From JAEUNJ01 sp052035955 (GTDB lineage: Bacteria > Pseudomonadota > Gammaproteobacteria > Burkholderiales > Rhodocyclaceae): 54,407 bases of DNA. Position numbers and translations under genes: made by a program. The DNA is taken from contig JBPOHD010000071.1 of the NCBI GenBank assembly GCA_052035955.1, forward strand, positions 1 to 54,407, read 5' to 3'. The notes under the pieces were generated by a model that did not search any database, was not told the origin of the DNA, and saw only the letters and a list, made by a program, of their open reading frames with translations. Of the stretch, positions 25,454 to 34,120 are shown in pieces. Every line of letters starts with the position of its first letter. Position 1 is the first letter of the stretch.

Positions 25454-25735
25454 TCAGGACGGTCCGAAGTTTTCGTCGCAGAACTTGTGGATTTCCTCCT
25501 CTATTCCGGACCGGAATGCCGAGAGCAGGAATCCCAGTCGCGCGCGTATTTCGATTTCCTTCTTGCCGACGGCGAGTTGCCCGTCGACGCCTGAGCGGTG
25601 GAAATGGAGGACGTCACCGCTCCATTCCCACGTCAGGTTGAATTCCTCGGACAATTCCTCAGCCACCCGTTCGGCCGCCGCCCGGGCCTTCTTGTGGCTG
25701 AGGCCGTGGTGGCGTGTTATGTGAATCTCGCTCAT
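25454..25735 (-). CDS. Polyhydroxyalkanoic acid system family protein
   Basis: A 93-residue basic/acidic mixed protein, MSEIHITRHHGLSHKKARAA..., matching the small PHA-region family (PHA_gran_rgn) seen near PHA genes. It contains the repeated-looking segments HRSGVDGQLAVGKKEIEIRA and LGFLLSAFRSGIEEEIHKF. The molecular role is not known; similarity to START-like or granule-linked small proteins has been proposed but cannot be judged here. ATG 25735 suits the family; the ORF is open 17 codons upstream. It strengthens the view that 20-26 kb is a storage-compound region, although no PHA synthase is present in the window. Confidence 0.82.
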   Translation of the reverse strand: MSEIHITRHHGLSHKKARAAAERVAEELSEEFNLTWEWSGDVLHFHRSGVDGQLAVGKKEIEIRARLGFLLSAFRSGIEEEIHKFCDENFGPS

Positions 25736-25878
25736 GGTTCGCCTATTGTAGGCGGGGTGCAGCGCAGGCGTCATCTTGCGGCGCAAGATCGTTCTCCAGC
25801 CAGTCTTCCCAAGCCCCTGGCCTTCGTCTAGTATCCGCTGCCGGCTCGGCGACCGAGCGAACCGCGGGAGGAACGGTG

Positions 25879-26331
25879 ATGCAGATCAGGGAAATCTTGG
25901 CCATCAAGGGTACGGTGCTCTATACCATCTCGCCAGACCGTCAACTCGCCGAAGCCGTGGCGACGATGACCGAGCAGGATGTCGGATCCCTCGTCTGCTT
26001 CGCGGGCGGACGAATGGTCGGCATGCTGACCTTCCGGGAGGTCCTTCGGGCGGTCACGGCGAACGGCTCCGACTGGCAGGCGGTTCCTATTTCCGAGGTC
26101 ATGACTCGCGACCCCGTGGCCGGTGCGCCCGAGATGGAAGTGGACGCGCTGCGGCGCCTGATGGTCGACCGGCACATGCGTTACCTTCCCATCATGGACG
26201 GCGACACGCTGCTGGGCGTCATCTCCTTCCACGACGTGGCCAAGGCCGTTCTGGAGGAGCAGAGTTTCGAGAATAGGATGTTGAAGGCATATATCCGTGA
26301 CTGGCCGGCCGGGGAAAAACCCGGCGCCTAA
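25879..26331 (+). CDS. CBS-domain protein (two CBS repeats)
   Basis: A 150-residue stand-alone CBS pair. Repeat 1 runs from ILAIKGTVLYTISPDRQLAEAV to MLTFREVLRAV, repeat 2 from VMTRDPVAGAPEMEVDALRR to LLGVISFHDVAKAVL. Such modules bind AMP, ATP or SAM and act as energy sensors for partner proteins. ATG 25879 fits (gggagg at 25866-25871). It ends 36 nt before the acyl-CoA ligase on the same strand, so the two may be an operon in which nucleotide status is linked to fatty-acid activation; this is inference. Confidence 0.85.
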   Translation: MQIREILAIKGTVLYTISPDRQLAEAVATMTEQDVGSLVCFAGGRMVGMLTFREVLRAVTANGSDWQAVPISEVMTRDPVAGAPEMEVDALRRLMVDRHMRYLPIMDGDTLLGVISFHDVAKAVLEEQSFENRMLKAYIRDWPAGEKPGA

Positions 26332-26367
26332 GCCGACGAGGCGCACCGGCGCCGCAGGGAGGTGGGC

Positions 26368-28056
26368 GTGGAACGGATATGGTTGAGTAGCTATCCACCC
26401 GGCGTTCCGGCCGAAGTGGACCTGAACGAGTTTTCCTCGCTGGTCGATCTGTTCGAAAGGAGCGTCGGACTTTTCACGGACCGCCCGGCCTATGTCAGCA
26501 TGGGGAAGACGATATCGTTCGGCGATCTGGATCGTCTGACCCGCGATTTCGCTGCCTATTGCCAAGACGTGCTCGGACTGGCCCGCGGGGCTCGGGTGGC
26601 CTTGATGATGCCCAATCTGCACCAGTATCCGATCGCGCTCTTCGGGGCGCTACGGGCTGGCTGCACGGTTGTCAATTGCAATCCTCTCTATACGCCCAGG
26701 GAGCTCGAGCACCAACTCAAGGATTCCGGCACCGAAGCCATCATCATCGTAGAGAACTTCGCGCGGACCCTTCAGGAGGTGCTCCCGCGGACGCGGGTCA
26801 GGCACGTCATCACCACCGGGGTTGGCGACATGCTTGGTCCCTTGAAGGGAAGCCTGGTCAATCTCGTGGTGAGGCAGGTCAAGAAGATGGTGCCAGCCTA
26901 CGAGTTTCCGTCCGCGATGTCGTTTCGCGAGGCATTGAAACGCGGATCCCGGGCGTCCCTGGCCAGGGTGGACCTCGGGCACGAGGATATTGCTTTCCTC
27001 CAATACACGGGAGGTACGACGGGTGTCGCCAAGGGTGCGATGCTCACTCACCGCAACATCATCGCCAACCTTCAGCAGTCCCACGCCTGGCTGAAGCCCT
27101 TCCTCGGCGACAATGCCGAAACCATCGTCACGGCGCTGCCCCTCTACCATATCTTCGCGCTAACGGCGAATTGCCTCACCTTCCTGAAGATCGGGGCCGC
27201 CAACGTCCTGATCGCCAATCCGCGGGACATCCCTGGTTTCGTCAGGGAACTGTCCCGGCACCGATTCACCGCCCTGACCGGCGTCAATACCTTGTTCAAT
27301 GCCCTGTTGAACCATCCGGAATTCGAGCGCATCGATTTTTCGGCACTGCGCGTGACGCTGGGCGGCGGGATGGCGGTTCAGAAGGTCGTTGCCGAGCGCT
27401 GGCAGCAGGTGACCGGAAAGCCGCTCGTAGAGGCCTACGGCCTGACGGAGACCTCGCCGGCGGCGACGATCAATCCGCTGAACCTGACGGCGTACAACGG
27501 CTCCATAGGCCTGCCCATCCCATCCACCGAGGTTGCCATCATGGACGACCAGGGAAGCCACCTCCCGGTGGGGCAGGCCGGGGAACTCTGCATACGCGGG
27601 CCCCAGGTCATGAAGGGCTACTGGAACCGACCCGACGAGACAGCCAAGGTCATGACTGCCGATGGTTTCCTTCGGACCGGCGACGTGGCCGTGATGGACA
27701 GGCAGGGATTCCTCCGCATCGTGGATCGCAAGAAGGACATGATCCTCGTTTCCGGGTTCAACGTGTATCCGAACGAACTGGAGGGCGAGGTTGCGATGCA
27801 CCCCGGCGTGGTGGAAGTGGCGGCGGTCGGCGTCCCCGACGAGAAATCCGGCGAGGCGGTCAAGCTCTTCGTCGTTCGCCGGGATCCATCCCTCACGGCG
27901 GCCGCCCTCGTGGCCTTCTGCAAGAAGCGGATGACCGGGTACAAGGTGCCGAAGTACATAGAATTCCGGGACGATCTGCCGAAGACCAACGTCGGCAAGA
28001 TACTGCGGCGGAACCTCCGCGAGGAGGACCCGAAGGCCCCTCCGCGGGGCACCTAG
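26368..28056 (+). CDS. fadD: Long-chain fatty acid-CoA ligase
   Basis: FadD activates fatty acids to acyl-CoA at the inner membrane via an acyl-AMP intermediate. The 562-residue length and N-terminus VERIWLSSYPPGVPAEVDLN are typical. The ATP/AMP motif YTGGTTGVAKGA lies at about 213-224; EAYGLTETSPA, DGFLRTGDVAVMD and the C-terminal catalytic-lysine segment NVGKILRRNL are present. GTG 26368 has agggagg 5 nt before it; GTG 26362 lies inside that site. It supplies acyl-CoA for beta-oxidation, for WS/DGAT storage lipid, or for PHA precursors, consistent with the genes upstream. Confidence 0.95.
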   Translation: MERIWLSSYPPGVPAEVDLNEFSSLVDLFERSVGLFTDRPAYVSMGKTISFGDLDRLTRDFAAYCQDVLGLARGARVALMMPNLHQYPIALFGALRAGCTVVNCNPLYTPRELEHQLKDSGTEAIIIVENFARTLQEVLPRTRVRHVITTGVGDMLGPLKGSLVNLVVRQVKKMVPAYEFPSAMSFREALKRGSRASLARVDLGHEDIAFLQYTGGTTGVAKGAMLTHRNIIANLQQSHAWLKPFLGDNAETIVTALPLYHIFALTANCLTFLKIGAANVLIANPRDIPGFVRELSRHRFTALTGVNTLFNALLNHPEFERIDFSALRVTLGGGMAVQKVVAERWQQVTGKPLVEAYGLTETSPAATINPLNLTAYNGSIGLPIPSTEVAIMDDQGSHLPVGQAGELCIRGPQVMKGYWNRPDETAKVMTADGFLRTGDVAVMDRQGFLRIVDRKKDMILVSGFNVYPNELEGEVAMHPGVVEVAAVGVPDEKSGEAVKLFVVRRDPSLTAAALVAFCKKRMTGYKVPKYIEFRDDLPKTNVGKILRRNLREEDPKAPPRGT

Positions 28057-28133
28057 ACACCGACGGGACGGCGACGGCCCCATGCTAAACTCCTGCGGAA
28101 TCCATCGTTTGCGCCATCCTGGACGCAGTCTCC

Positions 28134-29234
28134 ATGTCCGGTAACAGCTTCGGCACCCTGTTCAGAGTCACGTCGTTCGGCGAGTCGCACGGCCCGGCCA
28201 TCGGTTGCGTCGTGGACGGTTGTCCACCGGGAATGGAACTCTGCGTGGAAGATATCCAGCGCGAACTCGATAGGCGGAGACCCGGAACCTCGCGCCATGT
28301 GACCCAGCGGCGGGAAGCCGATTCCGTCGAGATTCTGTCGGGCGTCTTCGAAGGGCGGACCACGGGGACGCCGATTGGGCTGTTGATACGCAATACCGAC
28401 CAGCGCAGCAAGGACTACGGAAACATCGCCACGAGCTTCCGACCGGGCCATGCCGACTACACTTATTGGCACAAGTACGGGATTCGCGACCACCGCGGCG
28501 GAGGACGGTCGAGCGCCCGCGAGACCGCGGTCCGCGTAGCCGCCGGCGCCGTCGCGCGCAAATGGCTCCTTGAACGATACGGGGTCCGGATTCGTGGCTG
28601 CATGAGCCAGCTTGGCCCGATCGAGATTCCGCTGACGGATTGGAACGCGGTTGGCGGCAATCCGTTCTTCGCCCCGGATACGGCCTCCGTGCCGAAGCTG
28701 GAGGCGTACATGGACGACTTGCGCAAGTCCGGCGATTCCGCGGGAGCCCGGATCACGGTGGTGGCGGAGAATGTTCCCGTCGGTTGGGGCGAGCCGGTCT
28801 ACGATCGTCTCGATGCGGAGATCGCCTATGCCATGATGGGCATCAATGCGGTCAAGGGCGTCGAGATCGGCGCCGGTTTTGCGTCCGTCGGCCAGAAAGG
28901 CAGTGAGCATGGCGACGAGATCACGCCTGCGGGTTTCCTGACCAATCATGCCGGAGGCATTCTTGGTGGCATCTCGACCGGTCAGGACGTCGTGGTGAAT
29001 ATCGCCATCAAGCCGACTTCCAGCATCCGCCTGCCTCGCCGCTCCATCGACCTGGCCGGTCATCCGACCACGGTCGAGACCCATGGCCGGCACGATCCCT
29101 GCGTCGGCATCCGGGCAACGCCGATCGCCGAGGCCATGCTGGCCCTCGTACTCATCGATGCCGCCATGCGTCACCGCGCCCAGTGCGGCGATGTACGCTG
29201 CCTGACCCCGCCGGTTCCAGGAAAAGCCGGCTGA
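28134..29234 (+). CDS. aroC: Chorismate synthase
   Basis: AroC converts EPSP to chorismate using reduced FMN, the last shikimate step, and feeds tryptophan (trpFBA in this window), phenylalanine, tyrosine and folate. The 366-residue protein has the signatures FGESHGPAIGCVVDG, RPGTSRHVTQRREADSVEIL, RGGGRSSARETAVRVAAGA and HGRHDPCVGIRATPIAEAM. The ATG at 28134 is the family start. It is 77 nt after fadD and 44 nt before the DUF465 gene, on the same strand. Confidence 0.97.
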   Translation: MSGNSFGTLFRVTSFGESHGPAIGCVVDGCPPGMELCVEDIQRELDRRRPGTSRHVTQRREADSVEILSGVFEGRTTGTPIGLLIRNTDQRSKDYGNIATSFRPGHADYTYWHKYGIRDHRGGGRSSARETAVRVAAGAVARKWLLERYGVRIRGCMSQLGPIEIPLTDWNAVGGNPFFAPDTASVPKLEAYMDDLRKSGDSAGARITVVAENVPVGWGEPVYDRLDAEIAYAMMGINAVKGVEIGAGFASVGQKGSEHGDEITPAGFLTNHAGGILGGISTGQDVVVNIAIKPTSSIRLPRRSIDLAGHPTTVETHGRHDPCVGIRATPIAEAMLALVLIDAAMRHRAQCGDVRCLTPPVPGKAG

Positions 29235-29278
29235 TACAATTCGAAAAACGGAACCACCGCAAGGAAGGAAAAGCCAAC

Positions 29279-29527
29279 ATGCAAGTCGAGCACCACGACC
29301 TGAACCACGAGTTCCCCGAGTTCACCGCCGTGATCCAGCACCTGAAGACAGGGGACCAGCACTTCTCCCGCTTGTTCGATGAATACAATGGCATTACGGC
29401 GGAAATCGAGCGCCTGGAGGAGGAAGACGTTCCGGTGGACGACTTCACGATCGAGGAAATGAAAAAGCGGCGCGTCCATCTCAAGGACGAGATTTATACG
29501 CTGCTGGTCAAACACAAGGCTGCCTGA
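29279..29527 (+). CDS. DUF465 (YdcH-like) small protein
   Basis: An 82-residue helical protein, MQVEHHDLNHEFPEFTAVIQ ..., with the DUF465 pattern: HDLNHEFPE near the start, FDEYNGITAEIERLE in the middle and a second helix ending LKDEIYTLLVKHK. It probably forms a two-helix coiled coil. The function is unknown. ATG 29279 follows ggaagg (29263-29268). The longer frame from 29183 overlaps aroC and was not used. Confidence 0.88.
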   Translation: MQVEHHDLNHEFPEFTAVIQHLKTGDQHFSRLFDEYNGITAEIERLEEEDVPVDDFTIEEMKKRRVHLKDEIYTLLVKHKAA

Positions 29528-29563
29528 AGACACCTTCCGTTGCGCGGGGAACGACGAAGGGGA

Positions 29564-30769
29564 ATGCCGCCTTCGGTTCCCGCGGTGCGCCGCCTGGACC
29601 ACTCCGCCATGGCTCCCTACTGGCGGCTATCCTGCTGGTACTTCTTCTACTTCGCCTTCATCGGCGCCTTTTCGTCGTTCTTCACGCTGTACCTTCAGCA
29701 ACGCGACCTGAGCGCCTGGGACATCGGCATCGTGATGTCGATGACGCAGTTGATGCGCATCGTGGCGCCACCGGGTTGGGGCTGGCTGGCTGACCATTTC
29801 GGACGACGCGACGCCTTGGTCAGCCTGTCGGGCTTCCTGACCCTGGCGAGCTTCTCGCTATTTTTCCTGGTCGAGGATTTCGCCGGTCATTTGATCGTCA
29901 TGGTGCTCGTTTCCGCGGCCTGGAGCGCCGCACTCCCGCTCGTCGAGGCCAAGACCCTCGGCGTGCTGCGGGGAAGGGCGGAGGGATACGGGAGGATCCG
30001 GCTCTGGGGGTCGGTGGGCTTCATCGTTGCCGTGGTCGGCGTTGGGGCCTGGTTGGAGGCCCGGCCGCTCGGAAGCCTGCTCTGGATCTGCATGGCCTTG
30101 TTGTCCGGCATCGCTCTGACGGCATTTGTGCTGCCGCCTTCCGGGCATGCAAGGGCGACTGCCGGAACGCGGGAACCTGAATGGCTTGTGCATGGACGGG
30201 TGCTCGCCCTTTTGGCGGCCTGCTTCCTCATGTCCGCCGCCCATGGGGCCCTTTACGTGTTCCTATCCATCCACCTTGTGGACCTGGGTTACGGCAAGGC
30301 CCAGGTGGGAATGCTCTGGTCGATAGGCGTGCTGGCGGAAATTCTCGTGTTCCTGGCCATGCCGTCCCTGCTGCGGGTCTGGTCGCTACGGACGGTACTG
30401 ATCACCTGTTTTTCCGTCGCCGTCGTGCGTTTCCTGGTCGTCGGGTGGCTGGCGGATGTCGCATGGCTGCTCGTCCTAGCGCAATTGATGCATGCCATCA
30501 CCTTCGGCGCCTACCACGCGTCGGCGGTGGCTGCCCTCAATCGCTGGTTTCCCGCCTCGCGGCAGGCGCGCGTCCAAGCCATCTACGGAAGCGTCTCCTT
30601 CGGTGCCGGTGGAATGGCGGGGGGGCTGCTGGCGGGATGGACGTGGGAGCGCCTCGGCGCCGGTCTCACATTCACCATTGCCGCCGGATTTGCCGCCCTG
30701 GGCCTCGGACTGGTGATCCGATTCGTGAAAGCCGGCGAGCAGGATGGCGCCCCTGCCGCAAGCCCTTGA
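29564..30769 (+). CDS. MFS transporter, HcaT/PPP-like
   Basis: A polytopic membrane protein of about 400 residues with some 12 hydrophobic segments. YWRLSCWYFFYFAFIGAFSSFF near the start, WGWLADHFGRRDALV in the loop between helices 2 and 3, and RLWGSVGFIVAVVGVG in the middle are typical of the HcaT-like group of the major facilitator superfamily, annotated for phenylpropionate uptake; the substrate here cannot be told. Starts at TTG 29540, ATG 29564 or ATG 29609 are possible; 29564 is a compromise, with aagggga immediately before it. It follows the DUF465 gene closely and precedes leuC by 68 nt. Confidence 0.85.
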   Translation: MPPSVPAVRRLDHSAMAPYWRLSCWYFFYFAFIGAFSSFFTLYLQQRDLSAWDIGIVMSMTQLMRIVAPPGWGWLADHFGRRDALVSLSGFLTLASFSLFFLVEDFAGHLIVMVLVSAAWSAALPLVEAKTLGVLRGRAEGYGRIRLWGSVGFIVAVVGVGAWLEARPLGSLLWICMALLSGIALTAFVLPPSGHARATAGTREPEWLVHGRVLALLAACFLMSAAHGALYVFLSIHLVDLGYGKAQVGMLWSIGVLAEILVFLAMPSLLRVWSLRTVLITCFSVAVVRFLVVGWLADVAWLLVLAQLMHAITFGAYHASAVAALNRWFPASRQARVQAIYGSVSFGAGGMAGGLLAGWTWERLGAGLTFTIAAGFAALGLGLVIRFVKAGEQDGAPAASP

Positions 30770-30837
30770 TTTCATGCTGCGCTGCTGCGCTGCAGCGCGA
30801 AGCTATGCCATAATCCGCCGTTCCCCCGGAGCAGCCC

Positions 30838-32244
30838 ATGGCGAAGACCCTTTACGACAAGCTTTGGGAGAGTCACGTCGTCCGCACTGAGCCGGACGGA
30901 ACGGCCCTCCTTTATATTGACCGTCACCTGGTCCATGAAGTGACGAGCCCGCAGGCGTTCGAAGGCCTCAAGATGGCGGCGCGCACCCCGTGGCGCGTCG
31001 GATCCATCGTGGCCACGGCGGACCACAACACGCCGACCCGTGATTGGGAGCGGGGCATCGAGGATCCCGTTTCCCGCCAGCAGGTAGAGACTCTGGACGC
31101 CAATATTCGCGAGGTGGGCGCGCTTGCCTACTTCCCTTTCCGAGATCCGCGACAAGGCATCGTCCATGTGATCGGACCGGAGAACGGGGCGACCCTGCCG
31201 GGTATGACCGTGGTCTGTGGTGATTCGCATACGTCGACGCACGGTGCCTTCGGCTGCCTGGCCCACGGAATCGGCACGTCGGAAGTGGAGCACGTAATGG
31301 CGACCCAGTGCCTGCTCCAGAAAAAATCGCGCTCGATGCTCGTCCGGGTCGAGGGTGCCCTTGGTCGGGGCGTATCCGCCAAAGACATTGCCCTGGCGGT
31401 CATCGGCCGGATTGGTACCGCCGGGGGCACTGGCTTTGCAATCGAGTTCGCAGGTTCCGCGATTCGTGGCCTGAGCATGGAAGGGCGAATGACCCTCTGC
31501 AACATGGCCATCGAGGCGGGCGCCCGGGCAGGGCTGGTGGCCGTGGACGAGACGACCATCCAGTATCTGAAGGGGCGGCCTTTCTCGCCGCGCGAGGAGA
31601 TGTGGGATCGGGCCGCCGCCTATTGGCGTACCCTGATTTCGGACCCCGGCGCCATGTTCGACGCGGTCGTCGATTTGGATGCGGCGGCCATCGAACCTCA
31701 GGTAACCTGGGGTACCTCGCCCGAGATGGTGGCGGCAATTGGCGCCTCGATACCGGCGCCCGAGGATTTCGAGGACCCCGTGAAGCGAGAGGGCGTCGCC
31801 AGGGCGCTCCAGTACATGGGGCTTGAGCCACGCACGCCGATTGCCGACATTAAGGTCGACAAGGTGTTCATCGGCTCCTGTACCAACTCGAGGATCGAAG
31901 ACCTGAGGGCCGCAGCCGCGGTCGCACGCGGTCGCCACAAGGCGGGCAACGTAAGACAGGTCTTGGTGGTTCCCGGCTCGGGGCCGGTAAAGAGGCAGGC
32001 GGAAGCGGAGGGGCTCGACAGGGTGTTTATCGCTGCTGGCTTCGAGTGGCGGGAACCCGGATGCTCCATGTGCCTGGCCATGAATGCGGACCGGCTGGAG
32101 CCGGGCGAACGTTGCGCATCCACTTCGAACCGGAATTTCGAGGGCCGCCAGGGTGCCGGCGGCCGCACCCATCTGGTCAGTCCCGCCATGGCGGCGGCGG
32201 CGGCGATTGCCGGGCGTTTCGCGGACGTCCGGGAAATCAAGTGA
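30838..32244 (+). CDS. leuC: 3-isopropylmalate dehydratase large subunit
   Basis: With LeuD it isomerises 2- to 3-isopropylmalate in leucine synthesis. The 468-residue protein has the aconitase-type [4Fe-4S] ligands in FIGSCTNSRIEDL and EPGCSMCLAMN, plus VVCGDSHTSTHGAFG and SNRNFEGRQGAGGRTHLVSP. The start ATG follows ggagcag (30828-30834). A perfect 12-base palindrome, gcgctgcagcgc, lies about 40 nt upstream. It heads leuC-entericidin-leuD-leuB-asd. Confidence 0.98.
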   Translation: MAKTLYDKLWESHVVRTEPDGTALLYIDRHLVHEVTSPQAFEGLKMAARTPWRVGSIVATADHNTPTRDWERGIEDPVSRQQVETLDANIREVGALAYFPFRDPRQGIVHVIGPENGATLPGMTVVCGDSHTSTHGAFGCLAHGIGTSEVEHVMATQCLLQKKSRSMLVRVEGALGRGVSAKDIALAVIGRIGTAGGTGFAIEFAGSAIRGLSMEGRMTLCNMAIEAGARAGLVAVDETTIQYLKGRPFSPREEMWDRAAAYWRTLISDPGAMFDAVVDLDAAAIEPQVTWGTSPEMVAAIGASIPAPEDFEDPVKREGVARALQYMGLEPRTPIADIKVDKVFIGSCTNSRIEDLRAAAAVARGRHKAGNVRQVLVVPGSGPVKRQAEAEGLDRVFIAAGFEWREPGCSMCLAMNADRLEPGERCASTSNRNFEGRQGAGGRTHLVSPAMAAAAAIAGRFADVREIK

Positions 32245-32256
32245 GGAGGAATATCC

Positions 32257-32376
32257 ATGCGGATCGTGGCGATTCTGATCGTGCTGGCTTCGGTGGTGAC
32301 GGGCTGCAACACCGTCCAGGGCATTGGCAAGGACATCAGGAAAGGTGGCGAGGCCATCGAGAAGGCGGGTAAATGA
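32257..32376 (+). CDS. Entericidin-type small lipoprotein
   Basis: A 39-residue ORF between leuC and leuD. It encodes a lipoprotein signal (MRIVAILIVLASVVTGC, lipobox VVTGC with Cys17) followed by the entericidin pattern NTVQGIGKDIRKGGEAIEKA. Strong ribosome site gaggagga (32243-32250), 12 nt after the leuC stop, and a stop that overlaps the leuD start (ATGA). EcnA/EcnB proteins are small envelope lipoproteins tied to stationary-phase lysis or stress in enterobacteria; in this location the role is unknown, and it may serve mainly as a conserved passenger. Confidence 0.9.
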   Translation: MRIVAILIVLASVVTGCNTVQGIGKDIRKGGEAIEKAGK

Positions 32377-33011
32377 AGGCATTCACCGTCCATGAGGGCC
32401 TCGTTGCCCCCTTCGATCGTGCCAACGTAGATACCGACGCGATCATCCCGAAGCAATTCCTCAAGTCCATCAAGCGCAGCGGATTTGGCCCCAACCTGTT
32501 CGACGAATGGCGTTACCTTGATCACGGTGAACCCGGGATGGACAATTCCCGGCGCCCGTTGAATCCGGAGTTCGTCCTGAACCAACCTCGCTACCGGGGA
32601 GCCTCCGTCCTCCTGACGCGGGACAATTTCGGTTGCGGATCCTCTCGCGAGCATGCGCCGTGGGCCCTGGAGGACTTCGGTTTCAGGGCGCTGATCGGCA
32701 CCAGCTTCGCCGACATTTTCTTCAACAACTGCTTCAAGAACGGGGTGTTGCCGATCCGGCTTCCGGCCGCCGACGTGCAGGAACTGTTCGACCAGGTGGC
32801 CGCGACGCCGGGTTACCGGCTGAAGATCGATCTTGGGACGCAGGTCGTCGTCCGCCCCGATGGCAAAGTCCTGTCATTCGAGGTGGATTCATATCGCCGC
32901 GAGTGCCTCCTCAACGGATGGGACGATATCGGCCTCACCCTGCGCCATGCGGATCTCATCAAGGACTTCGAGACCCGGCGGCGCATCGAGCAACCCTGGC
33001 TGTACGTGTAA
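32373..33011 (+). CDS. leuD: 3-isopropylmalate dehydratase small subunit
   Basis: The swivelling partner of LeuC. The 212-residue sequence has VDTDAIIPKQFLKSI near the start and the substrate-binding FGCGSSREHAPWALEDFGF. It overlaps the entericidin stop by 4 bases and is 18 nt before leuB. Confidence 0.97.
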   Translation: MKAFTVHEGLVAPFDRANVDTDAIIPKQFLKSIKRSGFGPNLFDEWRYLDHGEPGMDNSRRPLNPEFVLNQPRYRGASVLLTRDNFGCGSSREHAPWALEDFGFRALIGTSFADIFFNNCFKNGVLPIRLPAADVQELFDQVAATPGYRLKIDLGTQVVVRPDGKVLSFEVDSYRRECLLNGWDDIGLTLRHADLIKDFETRRRIEQPWLYV

Positions 33012-33029
33012 GGAAAGAAAAAACAGATC

Positions 33030-34085
33030 ATGAAGATCGCTGTCTTGCCGGGCGACGGAATCGGACCCGAGATCACCGCACAAGCGGTCCGCGTGCTGCG
33101 TGCCCTGGACCTGCAATGGGAAATGGAGGAAGCGCCCGTGGGCGGCGCGGGCTACAGGGCGCTCGGCCATCCGCTGCCGGAAAGCACCCTAAAGCTGGCA
33201 CGGGAAGCCGACGCGATCCTTTTTGGCGCAGTCGGCGATTTCAGCCTCGATACCCTTCCCAGGGAATTGCGGCCCGAGCAGGCCATTCTCGGTCTGCGCA
33301 AGGCGCTCAACCTATTCGCCAATTTCCGCCCGGCGCTGGTCTATCCGGAACTCGTGGACGCTTCCACCCTGAAGGCGGAGGTGGTGGCAGGTCTGGATAT
33401 CCTGATCGTGCGTGAGTTGACCGGCGACATCTACTTTGGCCAGCCCCGCGGCATCCGGACCCTCGAGAACGGGGATCGGGAAGGCTTCGACACCATGCGT
33501 TACACCGAGTCGGAGATTCGCCGCGTCGCCCATGTGGCCTTCCAGGCTGCCCGCAAGCGGGGCCGCAGGCTCTGTTCGGTGGACAAGGCAAACGTCCTCG
33601 ACACGATGCAACTGTGGCGCGAGGTCGTGACCGCCGTCGGCCGGGACTATCCGGACGTGGAACTCACCCACCAGTACGTGGACAACGCCGCCATGCAACT
33701 GCTGAAGAATCCAAAGCAGTTCGACGTCATCGTCACCGGCAACATGTTCGGCGACATCCTTTCCGACGAGGCCTCGATGCTGACCGGCTCGATCGGCATG
33801 CTGCCGTCGGCTTCGCTGAACGAGCGAAATTTCGGCCTCTACGAGCCCATTCACGGTTCGGCACCCGATATCGCCGGCAAGGGAATTGCCAATCCCCTTG
33901 CCACCATACTTTCGGCAGCCATGATGCTCCGCTACAGTTTCGGCTTGGGAGAGGCTGCCGACCGGGTGGAGAATGCCGTCAAGAAGGTGCTGGCCCGGGG
34001 CCTGCGCACGGGAGATATCGCCGGCCCCGGCGTGACACCGATAGGCACCGTGGCCATGGGCGATGCCGTATTGGCGGCCCTGTGA
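33030..34085 (+). CDS. leuB: 3-isopropylmalate dehydrogenase
   Basis: LeuB oxidatively decarboxylates 3-isopropylmalate to 2-oxoisocaproate with NAD+. The 351-residue protein has VLPGDGIGPEIT at the start, RELTGDIYFGQPRG, and the NAD/substrate signature NMFGDILSDEASMLTGSIGM, followed by EPIHGSAPDIAGKGIANPLA. ATG 33030 follows aaggaaag (33010-33017). It is third in leucine order and 35 nt before asd. Confidence 0.98.
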   Translation: MKIAVLPGDGIGPEITAQAVRVLRALDLQWEMEEAPVGGAGYRALGHPLPESTLKLAREADAILFGAVGDFSLDTLPRELRPEQAILGLRKALNLFANFRPALVYPELVDASTLKAEVVAGLDILIVRELTGDIYFGQPRGIRTLENGDREGFDTMRYTESEIRRVAHVAFQAARKRGRRLCSVDKANVLDTMQLWREVVTAVGRDYPDVELTHQYVDNAAMQLLKNPKQFDVIVTGNMFGDILSDEASMLTGSIGMLPSASLNERNFGLYEPIHGSAPDIAGKGIANPLATILSAAMMLRYSFGLGEAADRVENAVKKVLARGLRTGDIAGPGVTPIGTVAMGDAVLAAL

Positions 34086-34120
34086 ACCCCATCCAATAGC
34101 GAATTGAAGCGAGGTCTGAA

